Shown: positions 1 through 7,325, numbered from the stretch's first letter. The stretch: 45,445 bases of DNA from Ruminococcus sp. (GCA_018376535.1 JAHABC010000016.1:1-45445); one strand, 5' to 3'. The notes: generated by a model from the letters alone, not told the origin. A program made the numbers and translations.

Positions 1-60
1 TGAGGTCTTAACTTGTGGGTGATTTCGTTCCACTCGCCCGACTCAACTGGCGACTTGATT

Positions 61-89
61 ATTATATCATAGCTACGGGAAAAAGTCAA
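61..89 (-). promoter_or_regulatory. Sigma-A promoter firing off the left edge
   Basis: On the minus strand there is TTGACT, a 17-base spacer and TATAAT, with TG one base before the -10 (extended -10). Transcription would start near position 54 and run out of the window. The first 50 or so transcribed bases are richer in G+C than the surroundings and can form small stems (for example GUGG with UCAC around 25-40). They hold no start codon with a ribosome site, so this looks like the 5' end of a structured RNA or a leader. I could not assign it to a family. Confidence 0.75.
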
Positions 90-143
90 TCCAAACTTTT
101 GGATATTTTCCCAAATATTTTTATATGAATTGCACAAAAAAGA

Positions 144-1343
144 TTAATATTTCAAATTTATAGTAAAAGTGAGCATATCATCATCATAACTAAAAGATAT
201 ATCATTCATATTTAGAACGTTGTCAGCATCAAAGGAAGCACTTTTTATCACATCATACAATTGATGGTCATTACAAAGTTTAGATATAATTTGATTATAA
301 GTATCCACACAATCGGCTTTAAAGTATACATATAGATTATCATTCAAACAAGCATCATACACTTGATTATAAAGCACCTCTGATAGTTCTTCAATCGAGC
401 CAACACAAAGATTATAATAGTTAAAGTAGTTCATATCTAAGGAATTAGCAATAGGGAGGGTATAAGTATCATTAACAGTATGGTCTATAAATATTTGCTC
501 ATCGGATAGATTAAAATAAGAATAACTAATATAGTCACCATCTTTATTTTTAGGGTCGTCCCAAGTAACGTCCACATGATACCAATTGCCATCTATTTCA
601 ACTATATTCCACATATGTTCTATATCGGTGTTACCGATAACCAATTCACAAGGGATACCAACCTTATCACAAAGATATTTAAAGGCTCTAGCGTAGCCTT
701 CGCAGACGGCTTTTCCATCGATAAAAACGCCGTAAGCGTTGCTACAATTTTCTCCATCTGCATCATATGAGCAATTAAGAATAATATAATCATGGAAGTA
801 CTTTAAAGTTTGGAACTCATCTAAGCCATAAGTTTCAGCGATAACACTATCTGCGATAGTATCCACTTGAGATATCATATTAGAACGAGTATCCAAAGAT
901 ACATCATACTTAGGAGATATCTTATATATACTTCCAGATATAGAATCATATTTAAAGTCATACTTTCTAGTAGGATACACGAGTTCAAAATCGGCAGTAT
1001 TTATAATAGCATCATATATTTTTTCCAAATCATCTTCATTAATATCATGTGATATATCAATAACATTTGAATATTTTTCAATGCCATCAAATATTTGATT
1101 ATACACTAACTTTTGAGTATCATTAAGTTGGTCATATCTCATACAAGATTTTTCACCAAAGTATGTAGGTGTAACATTATCAATAGAAGTATCATCAGTT
1201 TGGATAGTACTTTGAGAATTAGTCATTTTATTGTCATCATTGGAAAAGGATATACCATTATTTATAGCCAACTTCATGCAACCTGTCAAAGCAAATAAGC
1301 ACATCACGGAGAAGAACAAGAACACATTTTTTTGTTTAATCAA
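144..1343 (-). CDS. Transglutaminase-like lipoprotein
   Basis: This 399-residue protein starts with a lipoprotein signal peptide (lipobox LTGC, lipidated Cys22), so it should be anchored on the outer face of the membrane. The C-terminal half carries a transglutaminase/protease-like core (PF01841 type). The likely catalytic triad is Cys214 in AVCEGYA, His243 in IEHMWN and Asp258 in HVDVTWDDP. Such domains in Gram-positive lipoproteins are thought to act as peptidases or in cell-wall related chemistry; the substrate here cannot be read from sequence. Residues 25-60 are a Ser/Asn/Thr-rich linker. The start is TTG, chosen because GGGGAG lies 8 bases upstream and the signal peptide begins there. 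The gene lies 30 bases after the CNNM/CBS protein gene, so the two are probably cotranscribed. Confidence 0.8.
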   Translation of the reverse strand: MIKQKNVFLFFSVMCLFALTGCMKLAINNGISFSNDDNKMTNSQSTIQTDDTSIDNVTPTYFGEKSCMRYDQLNDTQKLVYNQIFDGIEKYSNVIDISHDINEDDLEKIYDAIINTADFELVYPTRKYDFKYDSISGSIYKISPKYDVSLDTRSNMISQVDTIADSVIAETYGLDEFQTLKYFHDYIILNCSYDADGENCSNAYGVFIDGKAVCEGYARAFKYLCDKVGIPCELVIGNTDIEHMWNIVEIDGNWYHVDVTWDDPKNKDGDYISYSYFNLSDEQIFIDHTVNDTYTLPIANSLDMNYFNYYNLCVGSIEELSEVLYNQVYDACLNDNLYVYFKADCVDTYNQIISKLCNDHQLYDVIKSASFDADNVLNMNDISFSYDDDMLTFTINLKY

Positions 1344-1373
1344 AAAAAACTCCCCTTTAAAATAATATAATAA

Positions 1374-2705
1374 TTACATTCTAACTTTAACTACGGCTTT
1401 AATTTTAGAAATCCAATTATCTTCAACTAGAAGGACTGTAAAAATAACTCCTTGATATTCCACAGTAGCCAACTCATTTTCATCTGGAATGTGACCTAAT
1501 AAGTCAACGATAAAAGCACTCATAGTATCATAATTATGTTCATTAGGCATAGAAATTTTAAGTTTAGAGCAAACATCTTCGGGGTCGGTAGAGCCGTCTA
1601 TAGTAAAAACTCCCTCAGATATTTCATCAATATCTTTTTCTTCAATGTCATACTCATCTTGAATACTTCCGACTATTTCCTCAAGTAAATCTTCCAAGGA
1701 TACCAAACCAGCAGTACCACCGTATTCGTCCACAACGATAGCAATCTGCATCTTTTTAATAGACATACTTTCAAAGACTTCCGAGCATTTGCAATATTCA
1801 GGAATATACATAACGTTACGCATAAAGTGATTTACATCGAACTTTTCAATATTATCGCAACCTACTAGACATAATAAATCTTTAACATAGATAACGCCCA
1901 CTATATTATCTACATTATCTTGATACACTGGTATACGAGAAAAGCCATCATTAATAGCAATGTAGACAACGTCGGATATTTTTGCTCTAATGCTAACCGC
2001 TTTGATATCCTTTCTATGCGTCATAACGTCGCAGATATTAACATCTTCAAACTCAAAGATATTATTAATCATATCTTTTTGACTTTCTTCAATAACGCCC
2101 GTTTCATTACCAGCTTCAACCATCATTAAGATTTCTTCTTCAGTTACAATATCATTTTTACTATTGGTACTAAGACCGAAAATCTTACAAATAACAAAAG
2201 ATATCCCTTCAATAACTAAAGTTAGGGGTCTAAAAAGAACGATAATAAACTTAATAAAAGGCATACTAAATAGAGCCAACTTATCAATAGATTTTTCAGC
2301 GATACGTCTAGGAATTACTTCAGTAAAAACGTTTAAAAATATGACTAAGAATATCATAAATATGAACATAGATATATATTCAGCAATATGTAATAAACTT
2401 TTATCGTTATTAAGCAACGAATATATTGGATTTAATATCCATAAATCAAAAAGTCCCGACTTTATAAAGCAGATAACAATAAGTATAACGCAAAAAATTC
2501 TAGCAACAGAAAAAGAGGCTCTCATCTTACTAGGAGCGGATATAATTTTTAAAAGATTATTATATTTAGCATTATTTTCAGCCAAACTTTTTACTTTATT
2601 ATCATTAACCTCCACAATAGCGAACTCAAAAGCTGAATATACAGCCTTAACAATAATAGATAATGCAAATATTACCACATACAATCGATTAACATCACTT
2701 TCCAT
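1374..2705 (-). CDS. CNNM/CBS/CorC-type membrane protein (hemolysin C family)
   Basis: This 443-residue integral membrane protein has the layout of the HlyC/CorC (CNNM, DUF21) family. The N-terminal half has about four hydrophobic segments, including one with the typical SAFEFAIVEV start. A pair of CBS domains follows at roughly residues 200-330, with the family's VVDEYGGTAGLVSLEDLLEE segment. A small CorC/HlyC transporter-associated domain ends the protein. Family members are linked to magnesium or other divalent-cation export, with CBS domains sensing nucleotides; the ion here is not shown. The frame is open further upstream to 2828, but the start at 2705 has AAGGAG six bases ahead and matches family length. 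It heads a probable two-gene operon with the transglutaminase-like lipoprotein. Confidence 0.85.
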   Translation of the reverse strand: MESDVNRLYVVIFALSIIVKAVYSAFEFAIVEVNDNKVKSLAENNAKYNNLLKIISAPSKMRASFSVARIFCVILIVICFIKSGLFDLWILNPIYSLLNNDKSLLHIAEYISMFIFMIFLVIFLNVFTEVIPRRIAEKSIDKLALFSMPFIKFIIVLFRPLTLVIEGISFVICKIFGLSTNSKNDIVTEEEILMMVEAGNETGVIEESQKDMINNIFEFEDVNICDVMTHRKDIKAVSIRAKISDVVYIAINDGFSRIPVYQDNVDNIVGVIYVKDLLCLVGCDNIEKFDVNHFMRNVMYIPEYCKCSEVFESMSIKKMQIAIVVDEYGGTAGLVSLEDLLEEIVGSIQDEYDIEEKDIDEISEGVFTIDGSTDPEDVCSKLKISMPNEHNYDTMSAFIVDLLGHIPDENELATVEYQGVIFTVLLVEDNWISKIKAVVKVRM

Positions 2706-2764
2706 AAAATACTCCTTCACACAAAAAATACCCATTTTACCAAAAGATAAAATCTTACATAAAC

Positions 2765-2793
2765 AGTATATAACATAATTAAGAAAATAGCAA
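2765..2793 (-). promoter_or_regulatory. Probable promoter of the CNNM/CBS gene
   Basis: Minus strand TTGCTA, 17-base spacer, TATACT. It lies about 60 bases before the start codon at 2705 and just after the aspartate kinase terminator. Confidence 0.55.
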
Positions 2794-2836
2794 CTAAAAA
2801 AGTGTAATAGTAAAGAAAAAAATTTCAAAAATGTAG

Positions 2837-2865
2837 AAAAAAGGAATGTCTCTTTTAGACATTCC
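2837..2865 (-). terminator. Rho-independent terminator of aspartate kinase
   Basis: A perfect 9-bp stem (GGAATGTCT with AGACATTCC) around a 5-base loop is followed on the minus strand by six T. It lies 33 bases after the aspartate kinase stop codon. Confidence 0.9.
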
Positions 2866-2897
2866 TCGGAAAAAAGGATATAGAAAGTATAGTAATA

Positions 2898-4229
2898 CTA
2901 CTTAATTACAGATTTAACAAATATATCATAGATACCAGTAATAGCTTGATTAAAGTCACTTTCACTTATACCGATAATAATATTCAACTCACTAGAACCT
3001 TGGTCAATCATCTTAACGTTGATATGGTTATGTGCCAATGATGAGAATATTCTACCAGCAGTACCACGAGTCTTTCTCATACCACGACCAACCACGGCAA
3101 TAAGAGCGATATTATGTTCAATAACTATATTATCTGGATTTACTTCCTTTTGGATTTGAGAAACAATCTTCTGTTCAATATCCACAAACTTTTCAGAAGG
3201 TAAGAATATACTCATACTATCTATGCTAGAAGGCATATGTTCAAAGGAAAGACCATTCTTTTCAAATATTTCAAGAACCTTACGACAGAAACCAAGTTCA
3301 TTATTCATCATAGCCTTTTCAATGGTAATAGATGCGAAACCTTTCTTACCAGCCAAACCAGTGATAGTATACTTACTAATAGTTTCTTCCAAATCTTCAG
3401 AAACAATCATAGTACCAGTAGCAGAAGGGTCATTAGTATTTCTAATATTAATAGGAATACCAGCATTTCTAACAGGGAATATAGCATCTTCATGGAGAAC
3501 AGTAGCACCCATATAAGAAAGTTCTCTAAGTTCGTTATAAGTTATAACTTTAATAACCTCAGGATTTTCAACTATTCTAGGGTCAGCAATCAAGAAACCG
3601 CTAACATCTGTCCAGTTTTCATATAAATCAGCTTTTACGGCGTTAGCAACTATAGAGCCAGTAACGTCTGAACCACCACGGGAAAAAGTCTTAATAGTAT
3701 CGTTTAAAGTTATGCCATAGAAACCAGGAATAACGGCATTATCTAGACCATTTACTCTTTCTCTAATAGCTTTGACAGTCTTTTCCAACATAAAATTACC
3801 TTTTTCATCAAAGAAGATAACTTCACCCGCATCGATAAAATTAAATCCAAGATACTTAGCCAAAACTATACCATTTAGATACTCACCCCTAGAGGCAGCA
3901 TAATCTCTACCAGCACGAGCCTTTAAAGAGCGTTCAATCTCTTCAAATTCTTCATCTAAGGATAAATCAAGACCCAAATCAGCGATAATACCATTATATC
4001 TATCTTTAACTACGTTGAACTTTTGAGAAAAATCTTGTTTTTTACTAGCCAAATCGTAACAAGCGTATAGCATATCGGTAATTTTAATATCGTCACTGAA
4101 ACGCTTACCTGGTGCAGATGGAACTACAAAACGTCTATTATCATCAGATTTTATAATATTGGCAACCTTTCTAAACTGATTAGCATCAGCAAGAGAACTA
4201 CCACCAAACTTTACAACTTTAACTCCCAT
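2898..4229 (-). CDS. Aspartate kinase
   Basis: This 443-residue protein phosphorylates L-aspartate with ATP, the first step towards lysine/diaminopimelate, threonine and methionine. The nucleotide/substrate motifs are clear: KFGGSSLAD at residues 6-14, FSRGGSDVTGS near residue 200, and ENWTDVSGFLIADPR. The C-terminal third carries two ACT domains (TGLAGKKGFASITIE and ALIAVVGRGMRK), the usual site of feedback inhibition by lysine or threonine. It is monofunctional, with no homoserine dehydrogenase domain. The start at 4229 was preferred to an upstream in-frame codon at 4265 because AAGGAG lies seven bases ahead and MGVKVVKFGGSS is the usual N terminus. The gene stands alone between its own promoter and terminator. 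I saw no lysine riboswitch in its short leader. Confidence 0.95.
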   Translation of the reverse strand: MGVKVVKFGGSSLADANQFRKVANIIKSDDNRRFVVPSAPGKRFSDDIKITDMLYACYDLASKKQDFSQKFNVVKDRYNGIIADLGLDLSLDEEFEEIERSLKARAGRDYAASRGEYLNGIVLAKYLGFNFIDAGEVIFFDEKGNFMLEKTVKAIRERVNGLDNAVIPGFYGITLNDTIKTFSRGGSDVTGSIVANAVKADLYENWTDVSGFLIADPRIVENPEVIKVITYNELRELSYMGATVLHEDAIFPVRNAGIPINIRNTNDPSATGTMIVSEDLEETISKYTITGLAGKKGFASITIEKAMMNNELGFCRKVLEIFEKNGLSFEHMPSSIDSMSIFLPSEKFVDIEQKIVSQIQKEVNPDNIVIEHNIALIAVVGRGMRKTRGTAGRIFSSLAHNHINVKMIDQGSSELNIIIGISESDFNQAITGIYDIFVKSVIK

Positions 4230-4273
4230 AAAAAATCTCCTTACATAAAAGTAGTTAATAATCACTGAATACT

Positions 4274-4302
4274 AGTATATTGTATTTTTTAAAAAAAATC
4301 AA
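4274..4302 (-). promoter_or_regulatory. Probable promoter of aspartate kinase
   Basis: Minus strand TTGATT, 17-base spacer, TATACT, about 45 bases before the start codon. The rest of the gap up to the tRNA promoter (4303-4490) is very AT-rich, with no ORF or clear structure that I can see. Confidence 0.65.
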
Positions 4303-4490
4303 CTGTAATTAAAGACAAAATTAAGAAAAATAAATACACATATTTGTGAAATACGCTTGTAATACGTCAATTGAGGGGATTTTTTCAAACAATAAGAACA
4401 TAAAATATAATACAATATTAGATTAAATATACTATAAAATAGAAAAATACGTCAAAAAAATATATATATTGATAATTTTCAAAAAAATCA

Positions 4491-4519
4491 TTGACAATTT
4501 AAAGATAGTATGATAAAAT
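4491..4519 (+). promoter_or_regulatory. Promoter of the tRNA cluster (first)
   Basis: TTGACA, 17-base spacer, TAAAAT, with TG one base before the -10. It lies 17 bases before the first tRNA-Val. Confidence 0.85.
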
Positions 4520-4535
4520 AAATAACATCATTGAT

Positions 4536-4608
4536 GGGAGCATAGCTCAGCTGGGAGAGCATCTGCCTTACAAGCAGAGGGTCACAGGTTCGAGCCCTGT
4601 TGTTCCCA
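4536..4608 (+). tRNA. tRNA-Val (UAC), copy 1
   Basis: A full cloverleaf: acceptor GGGAGCA pairs with TGTTCCC, anticodon loop CTTACAA gives anticodon UAC, and the T arm has GGTTCGAGCC. The discriminator is A. No CCA is encoded. It is identical in sequence to the copy at 4894-4966. Confidence 0.97.
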
Positions 4609-4613
4609 TATGT

Positions 4614-4686
4614 GCGGATTTAGCTCATCTGGTAGAGCGCCACCTTGCCAAGGTGGAGGTAGCGAGTTCGATCCTCGTAATCCGCT
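4614..4686 (+). tRNA. tRNA-Gly (GCC), copy 1
   Basis: Acceptor GCGGATT pairs with AATCCGC. The anticodon loop TTGCCAA gives anticodon GCC. CCA is not encoded. It is identical to the copy at 5150-5222 and lies five bases after tRNA-Val, so both come from one transcript. Confidence 0.97.
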
Positions 4687-4717
4687 TAAAAATATCGCAA
4701 TTTTTTTAAAAAAACTC

Positions 4718-4746
4718 TTGACAAATAAAAAACTTTGTGATATAAT
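4718..4746 (+). promoter_or_regulatory. tRNA promoter (second)
   Basis: A perfect consensus sigma-A promoter: TTGACA, 17 bases, TATAAT, with an extended TGA before the -10. Transcripts from it would read through the third promoter into tRNA-Val copy 2. Confidence 0.9.
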
Positions 4747-4820
4747 AATTAAGTCGCTTAGAGTTCTACAAAAACTTCAAAAAAGATTTTAAAAAATCTA
4801 AAAAAAGTTTTAAAAAACTC

Positions 4821-4849
4821 TTGACAAACTAAAAATTTTGTGATATAAT
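4821..4849 (+). promoter_or_regulatory. tRNA promoter (third)
   Basis: A second perfect consensus promoter (TTGACA, 17 bases, TATAAT, extended -10), about 100 bases after the previous one and 44 bases before tRNA-Val copy 2. Confidence 0.9.
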
Positions 4850-4893
4850 AATTAAGTCACAAGTCATTAAAGTGATATTCCAGTAAAAAATTT

Positions 4894-4966
4894 GGGAGCA
4901 TAGCTCAGCTGGGAGAGCATCTGCCTTACAAGCAGAGGGTCACAGGTTCGAGCCCTGTTGTTCCCA
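4894..4966 (+). tRNA. tRNA-Val (UAC), copy 2
   Basis: Identical to the tRNA-Val gene at 4536-4608, with anticodon UAC and no encoded CCA. It opens the second tRNA block (Val-Asp-Phe-Gly). Confidence 0.97.
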
Positions 4967-4969
4967 TAT

Positions 4970-5043
4970 GGCTCGGTAGTTCAGTTGGTTAGAACGCCGC
5001 CCTGTCACGGCGGAGGTCGTGGGTTCGAGTCCCATTCGAGTCG
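4970..5043 (+). tRNA. tRNA-Asp (GUC)
   Basis: A 74-base cloverleaf. Acceptor GGCTCGG pairs with TCGAGTC (two G-U pairs). The anticodon stem CCGCC/GGCGG encloses CTGTCAC, giving anticodon GUC. The discriminator is G, and CCA is not encoded. Confidence 0.96.
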
Positions 5044-5066
5044 TTAAGTATCATTTTTAATGATAT

Positions 5067-5139
5067 GCCTCTGTAGCTCAGTCGGTAGAGCAGGGGACTG
5101 AAAATCCCCGTGTCGATGGTTCGATTCCGTCCGGAGGCA
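5067..5139 (+). tRNA. tRNA-Phe (GAA)
   Basis: Acceptor GCCTCTG pairs with CGGAGGC. The anticodon stem GGGGA/TCCCC encloses CTGAAAA, giving anticodon GAA. The discriminator is A, and CCA is not encoded. Confidence 0.96.
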
Positions 5140-5149
5140 TCTAATATGT

Positions 5150-5222
5150 GCGGATTTAGCTCATCTGGTAGAGCGCCACCTTGCCAAGGTGGAGGTAGCG
5201 AGTTCGATCCTCGTAATCCGCT
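5150..5222 (+). tRNA. tRNA-Gly (GCC), copy 2
   Basis: Identical to the tRNA-Gly gene at 4614-4686. It is the last tRNA of the block and is followed eight bases later by a terminator. Confidence 0.97.
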
Positions 5223-5230
5223 CTTAGTTA

Positions 5231-5258
5231 AGAACTTTCATTTTGAAAGTTCTTTTTT
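5231..5258 (+). terminator. Terminator of the tRNA cluster
   Basis: A 10-bp stem (AGAACTTTCA with TGAAAGTTCT) with a 3-base loop is followed by six T. Confidence 0.92.
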
Positions 5259-5290
5259 ATTATCTTATCACAGAAAGGTATTGATATCAC

Positions 5291-5365
5291 ATGAAACAAG
5301 ATATTTGGGATATTCTTTATGAAAAAGCTAAATCGGTAATCAAGCCACAAAAGATATCAAACTAA
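5291..5365 (+). pseudogene. 24-codon ORF, possible remnant of a cytidine deaminase-like gene
   Basis: A short ORF starts with ATG 11 bases after an AAAGG-type site and encodes MKQDIWDILYEKAKSVIKPQ plus four residues before TAA. From memory, the composition and order (short acidic start, LYEKAKSV, Lys/Pro-rich turn) resemble the first residues of small cytidine deaminase-like proteins of Clostridia. No deaminase zinc motifs (HAE, PCxxC) follow in any frame before the hairpin at 5395. It may therefore be a decayed 5' end left after a deletion. It could equally be a chance ORF. Confidence 0.3.
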
Positions 5366-5394
5366 AAGAATTAGTTCCATATTGATGGAGACAA

Positions 5395-5426
5395 CTCAAG
5401 TAGAAAGTCTACTTGAGATTTTCTTT
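5395..5426 (+). terminator. Terminator after the 24-codon ORF
   Basis: A 10-bp perfect stem (CTCAAGTAGA with TCTACTTGAG), 3-base loop, then ATTTTCTTT. It supports an independent or formerly longer transcription unit between the tRNA genes and bioB. Confidence 0.8.
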
Positions 5427-5430
5427 CGAT

Positions 5431-5470
5431 AAAATAGTCACCTAAAATTAAAATTTTGGTTGACTATTTT
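5431..5470 (+). promoter_or_regulatory. BirA-type operator of bioB
   Basis: An inverted repeat with half-sites TAGTCACCT and GGTTGACTA separated by 14 bases; with flanks, AAAATAGTCA mirrors TGACTATTTT. The half-site fits the known bacterial BirA box pattern (TTGTAAACC...GGTTTACAA) at the GT and ACC positions. A matching site with the same 14-base spacing lies before bioD. The right half overlaps the -35 of the bioB promoter, so biotinyl-AMP-bound BirA should block transcription. That role is inference. Confidence 0.75.
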
Positions 5471-5488
5471 AATCCTTTATGATATAAT
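5460..5488 (+). promoter_or_regulatory. bioB promoter
   Basis: TTGACT, 17-base spacer, TATAAT with extended TG. The -35 is inside the right half of the BirA-type operator. Confidence 0.85.
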
Positions 5489-5527
5489 ATCCTAAAAGAT
5501 ATTATACTTGAAAGGAAGTCTTTTAAA

Positions 5528-6496
5528 ATGTTAAAAACTCTTACAGATGAAGTTCTACAAGGAAAAGAAATCAGCAAAGAGGAAGCTCTAAAGTTGGTAA
5601 CTGCTCCCCTACAAGATTTGTGTTCCTATGCCGATGAGATTAGAAAACACTTTTGTGGTAACACTTTCGATATGTGTACAATAATCAATGGTAAAAGTGG
5701 TAGATGTTCAGAAAACTGTAAATATTGTGCTCAATCGGCACACTACTGCACCAAAATAGAAGAATATCCCCTATTGGATAGCGATACCATTGTGGAACAG
5801 GCTCACTATAACGATGACCGTGGCGTACTTAGATACTCTATAGTAACATCTGGAAAAGCCCTAAACGATGCCGAAATTGAAAATGTCTGTCAAAGTATAA
5901 GACGTATCAAAGAAGAAACTAACGTAAAGGTATGTGTATCCTTTGGATTGCTAAACACTAAACAGTTTGAAAAGATAAAACAAGCTGGTGTTGAAAGAGT
6001 TCATAACAACTTAGAAACTTCTAGGAATAACTTTCCAAACGTATGTACAACTCACACCTTTGATGATAAAATAAAAGCTATAAAATCTGCTCAAAGTGTA
6101 GGCTTGAACGTATGTAGTGGTGGCATAATGGGTCTAGGCGAAACCATGGAAGATAGAATAGATTTAGCATTATCTGTAAGAGAATTAGGCATAAAATCTA
6201 TACCTATTAACTTGTTAAATCCAATACCAAATACGCCATACGAAAACAATCCAATATTAACCAACGATGAAATGTGTAGAATTGTAGCTATATTTAGATT
6301 TATAAATCCAAAATCTTTTATAAGACTAGCTGGTGGTCGTGGACTTCTTGAGGACTTTGGTAAAAGATGTTTCCAATCTGGAGCTAACGCAGTAATATCT
6401 GGTGATATGCTCACTACCACAAACGGCATGACCATAGAAAAAGATATGCAAATGGTTAAATCTTTAGGCTATGAAGTAAAACTATTTGAAGAATAA
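5528..6496 (+). CDS. bioB: Biotin synthase
   Basis: This 322-residue radical SAM enzyme inserts sulfur into dethiobiotin, the last step of biotin synthesis. The radical SAM 4Fe-4S ligands are Cys60, Cys64 and Cys67 (GRCSENCKYCAQS). Family motifs RYSIVTSGK, VCVSFGLLN, NVCSGGIMGLGE and IRLAGGRG supply the 2Fe-2S ligands and substrate contacts. Length matches the family. ATG is preceded by GAAAGGAAG. The gene is monocistronic, between its own BirA-controlled promoter and a terminator. It is separated from bioD-bioA by one convergent gene. BioF (KAPA synthase) and pimelate-forming genes are not in this window, so the full pathway cannot be confirmed from here. Confidence 0.97.
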   Translation: MLKTLTDEVLQGKEISKEEALKLVTAPLQDLCSYADEIRKHFCGNTFDMCTIINGKSGRCSENCKYCAQSAHYCTKIEEYPLLDSDTIVEQAHYNDDRGVLRYSIVTSGKALNDAEIENVCQSIRRIKEETNVKVCVSFGLLNTKQFEKIKQAGVERVHNNLETSRNNFPNVCTTHTFDDKIKAIKSAQSVGLNVCSGGIMGLGETMEDRIDLALSVRELGIKSIPINLLNPIPNTPYENNPILTNDEMCRIVAIFRFINPKSFIRLAGGRGLLEDFGKRCFQSGANAVISGDMLTTTNGMTIEKDMQMVKSLGYEVKLFEE

Positions 6497-6505
6497 TATA
6501 TAAAC

Positions 6506-6535
6506 AATTCCCCTTATTCAATAAGGGGAATTTTA
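6506..6535. terminator. Bidirectional terminator between bioB and the 6565 gene
   Basis: A 12-bp perfect stem (AATTCCCCTTAT with ATAAGGGGAATT) with a 3-base loop lies between two convergent genes. The T tract on the plus strand is short (TTTT), so it probably serves both directions. Confidence 0.75.
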
Positions 6536-6564
6536 TAGTTAATATCAAACTTTAGATACTATTA

Positions 6565-7224
6565 TCACTTAGAAACATTGCGACCAACATAGATTGCTCT
6601 ATTAGATTGATTATCTTTATATAAATCCAAACTACTTATAAACTCTTGAGCAGTATATATAGTATTATCATTATTAGTAATATCTATTAGATACTGTTTT
6701 TCATTAGCAGATACATATATACACATCTTTCCATACTGTTTTAAATCTATGAACTTAACTTCATCAATATAAGTATTTGGAAAATAGTTATCAATTAAGC
6801 TATAGATTTCACTAATACTAGGAAAAGTATTTTCACCGAATTTTATTCCTACAAATTCGATGCCATTTTCATTCTGTTGTAGTATCGCTAGATTAACTTC
6901 ACCATTTTCATTAATAAAAGGAACTTCTATCTTACAGTTAGAACTTATACAAGATTGAAAATCGGTTGTATTTTTATCTATCGAACCTACTGAATATATT
7001 TTATAACTATTATCCAAATCACAACTATTAACAATAAATGAAGTATCATAACTAAAAGATTGTATTTGAGAATCTATAGTATTTTTTTCTGTACTATTTA
7101 CATAACATTCAAGTAGATTAATATTTTCATTACTTGCATTTAAAACCATTCCAGTATTAAAAGAAGATATCAAGACTGTAGATAATACTAAACTAGAAAC
7201 TATTTGCGTAATTAATTTTTTCAT
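6565..7224 (-). CDS. Secreted protein of unknown function
   Basis: This 219-residue protein begins with a classic Sec signal peptide (MKKLITQIVSS, hydrophobic core, likely cleavage after VLNA near residue 30). The mature part is Asn/Ile/Asp-rich, with no recognised catalytic motif, no lipobox and no wall-sorting signal, so it is probably released. I do not recognise the family. ATG has AGGAGG seven bases upstream. The gene is divergent from bioD and shares with it the 120-base gap that holds the BirA-type operator. The operator's left half contains, on the minus strand, TTGACT that could be this gene's -35 (TAAAAT 15 bases on). Biotin control is therefore possible but unproven. Confidence 0.65.
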   Translation of the reverse strand: MKKLITQIVSSLVLSTVLISSFNTGMVLNASNENINLLECYVNSTEKNTIDSQIQSFSYDTSFIVNSCDLDNSYKIYSVGSIDKNTTDFQSCISSNCKIEVPFINENGEVNLAILQQNENGIEFVGIKFGENTFPSISEIYSLIDNYFPNTYIDEVKFIDLKQYGKMCIYVSANEKQYLIDITNNDNTIYTAQEFISSLDLYKDNQSNRAIYVGRNVSK

Positions 7225-7271
7225 TAGATTTCCTCCTAAGTAAATTTAACAATTTTATATATCAAAAACAA

Positions 7272-7303
7272 AAGTCAACTTTAAATTAAAAATAGGTTGA
7301 CTG
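7272..7303 (+). promoter_or_regulatory. BirA-type operator between bioD and the divergent gene
   Basis: An inverted repeat AAGTCAACT, 14 bases, GGTTGACTG. The spacing and half-site match the operator before bioB. The right half overlaps the bioD -35; the left half overlaps a possible minus-strand -35 of the gene ending at 7224. Confidence 0.75.
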
Positions 7304-7325
7304 TTCTAATTCTTAGTGATATAAT
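7297..7325 (+). promoter_or_regulatory. bioD-bioA promoter
   Basis: TTGACT, 17-base spacer, TATAAT with extended TG. It is very similar base for base to the bioB promoter from GGTTGACT to TATAAT. Confidence 0.85.

Larger units (their letters stand above)
4707..4858 (+). repeat. Direct repeat carrying two tandem tRNA promoters
   Basis: Two nearly identical units of about 48 bases (4707-4755 and 4811-4858) lie head to tail between tRNA-Gly and the second tRNA-Val. Each runs from a T/A-rich start through a consensus promoter to ATTAAGTC. Together with the duplicated tRNA genes around them they suggest a local duplication of a promoter-tRNA unit. Confidence 0.8.

Noticed and set aside
1..60. End of an rRNA gene at the left edge
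   Set aside because: A promoter pointing out of the window sits right beside it, and the bases do not match the known 5' ends of 16S, 23S or 5S rRNA that I can recall.
2164..2778. 204-codon plus-strand ORF
   Set aside because: It lies wholly antisense to the CNNM/CBS membrane protein gene, has no ribosome site, and its composition is what the complement of hydrophobic codons gives.
4230..4490. Lysine riboswitch before aspartate kinase
   Set aside because: The predicted leader is only about 40 bases, with none of the conserved lysine-aptamer segments.
4610..5322. Two ORFs running through the tRNA genes
   Set aside because: They are read from tRNA sequence; the shared peptide is just the two identical tRNA-Gly copies translated.
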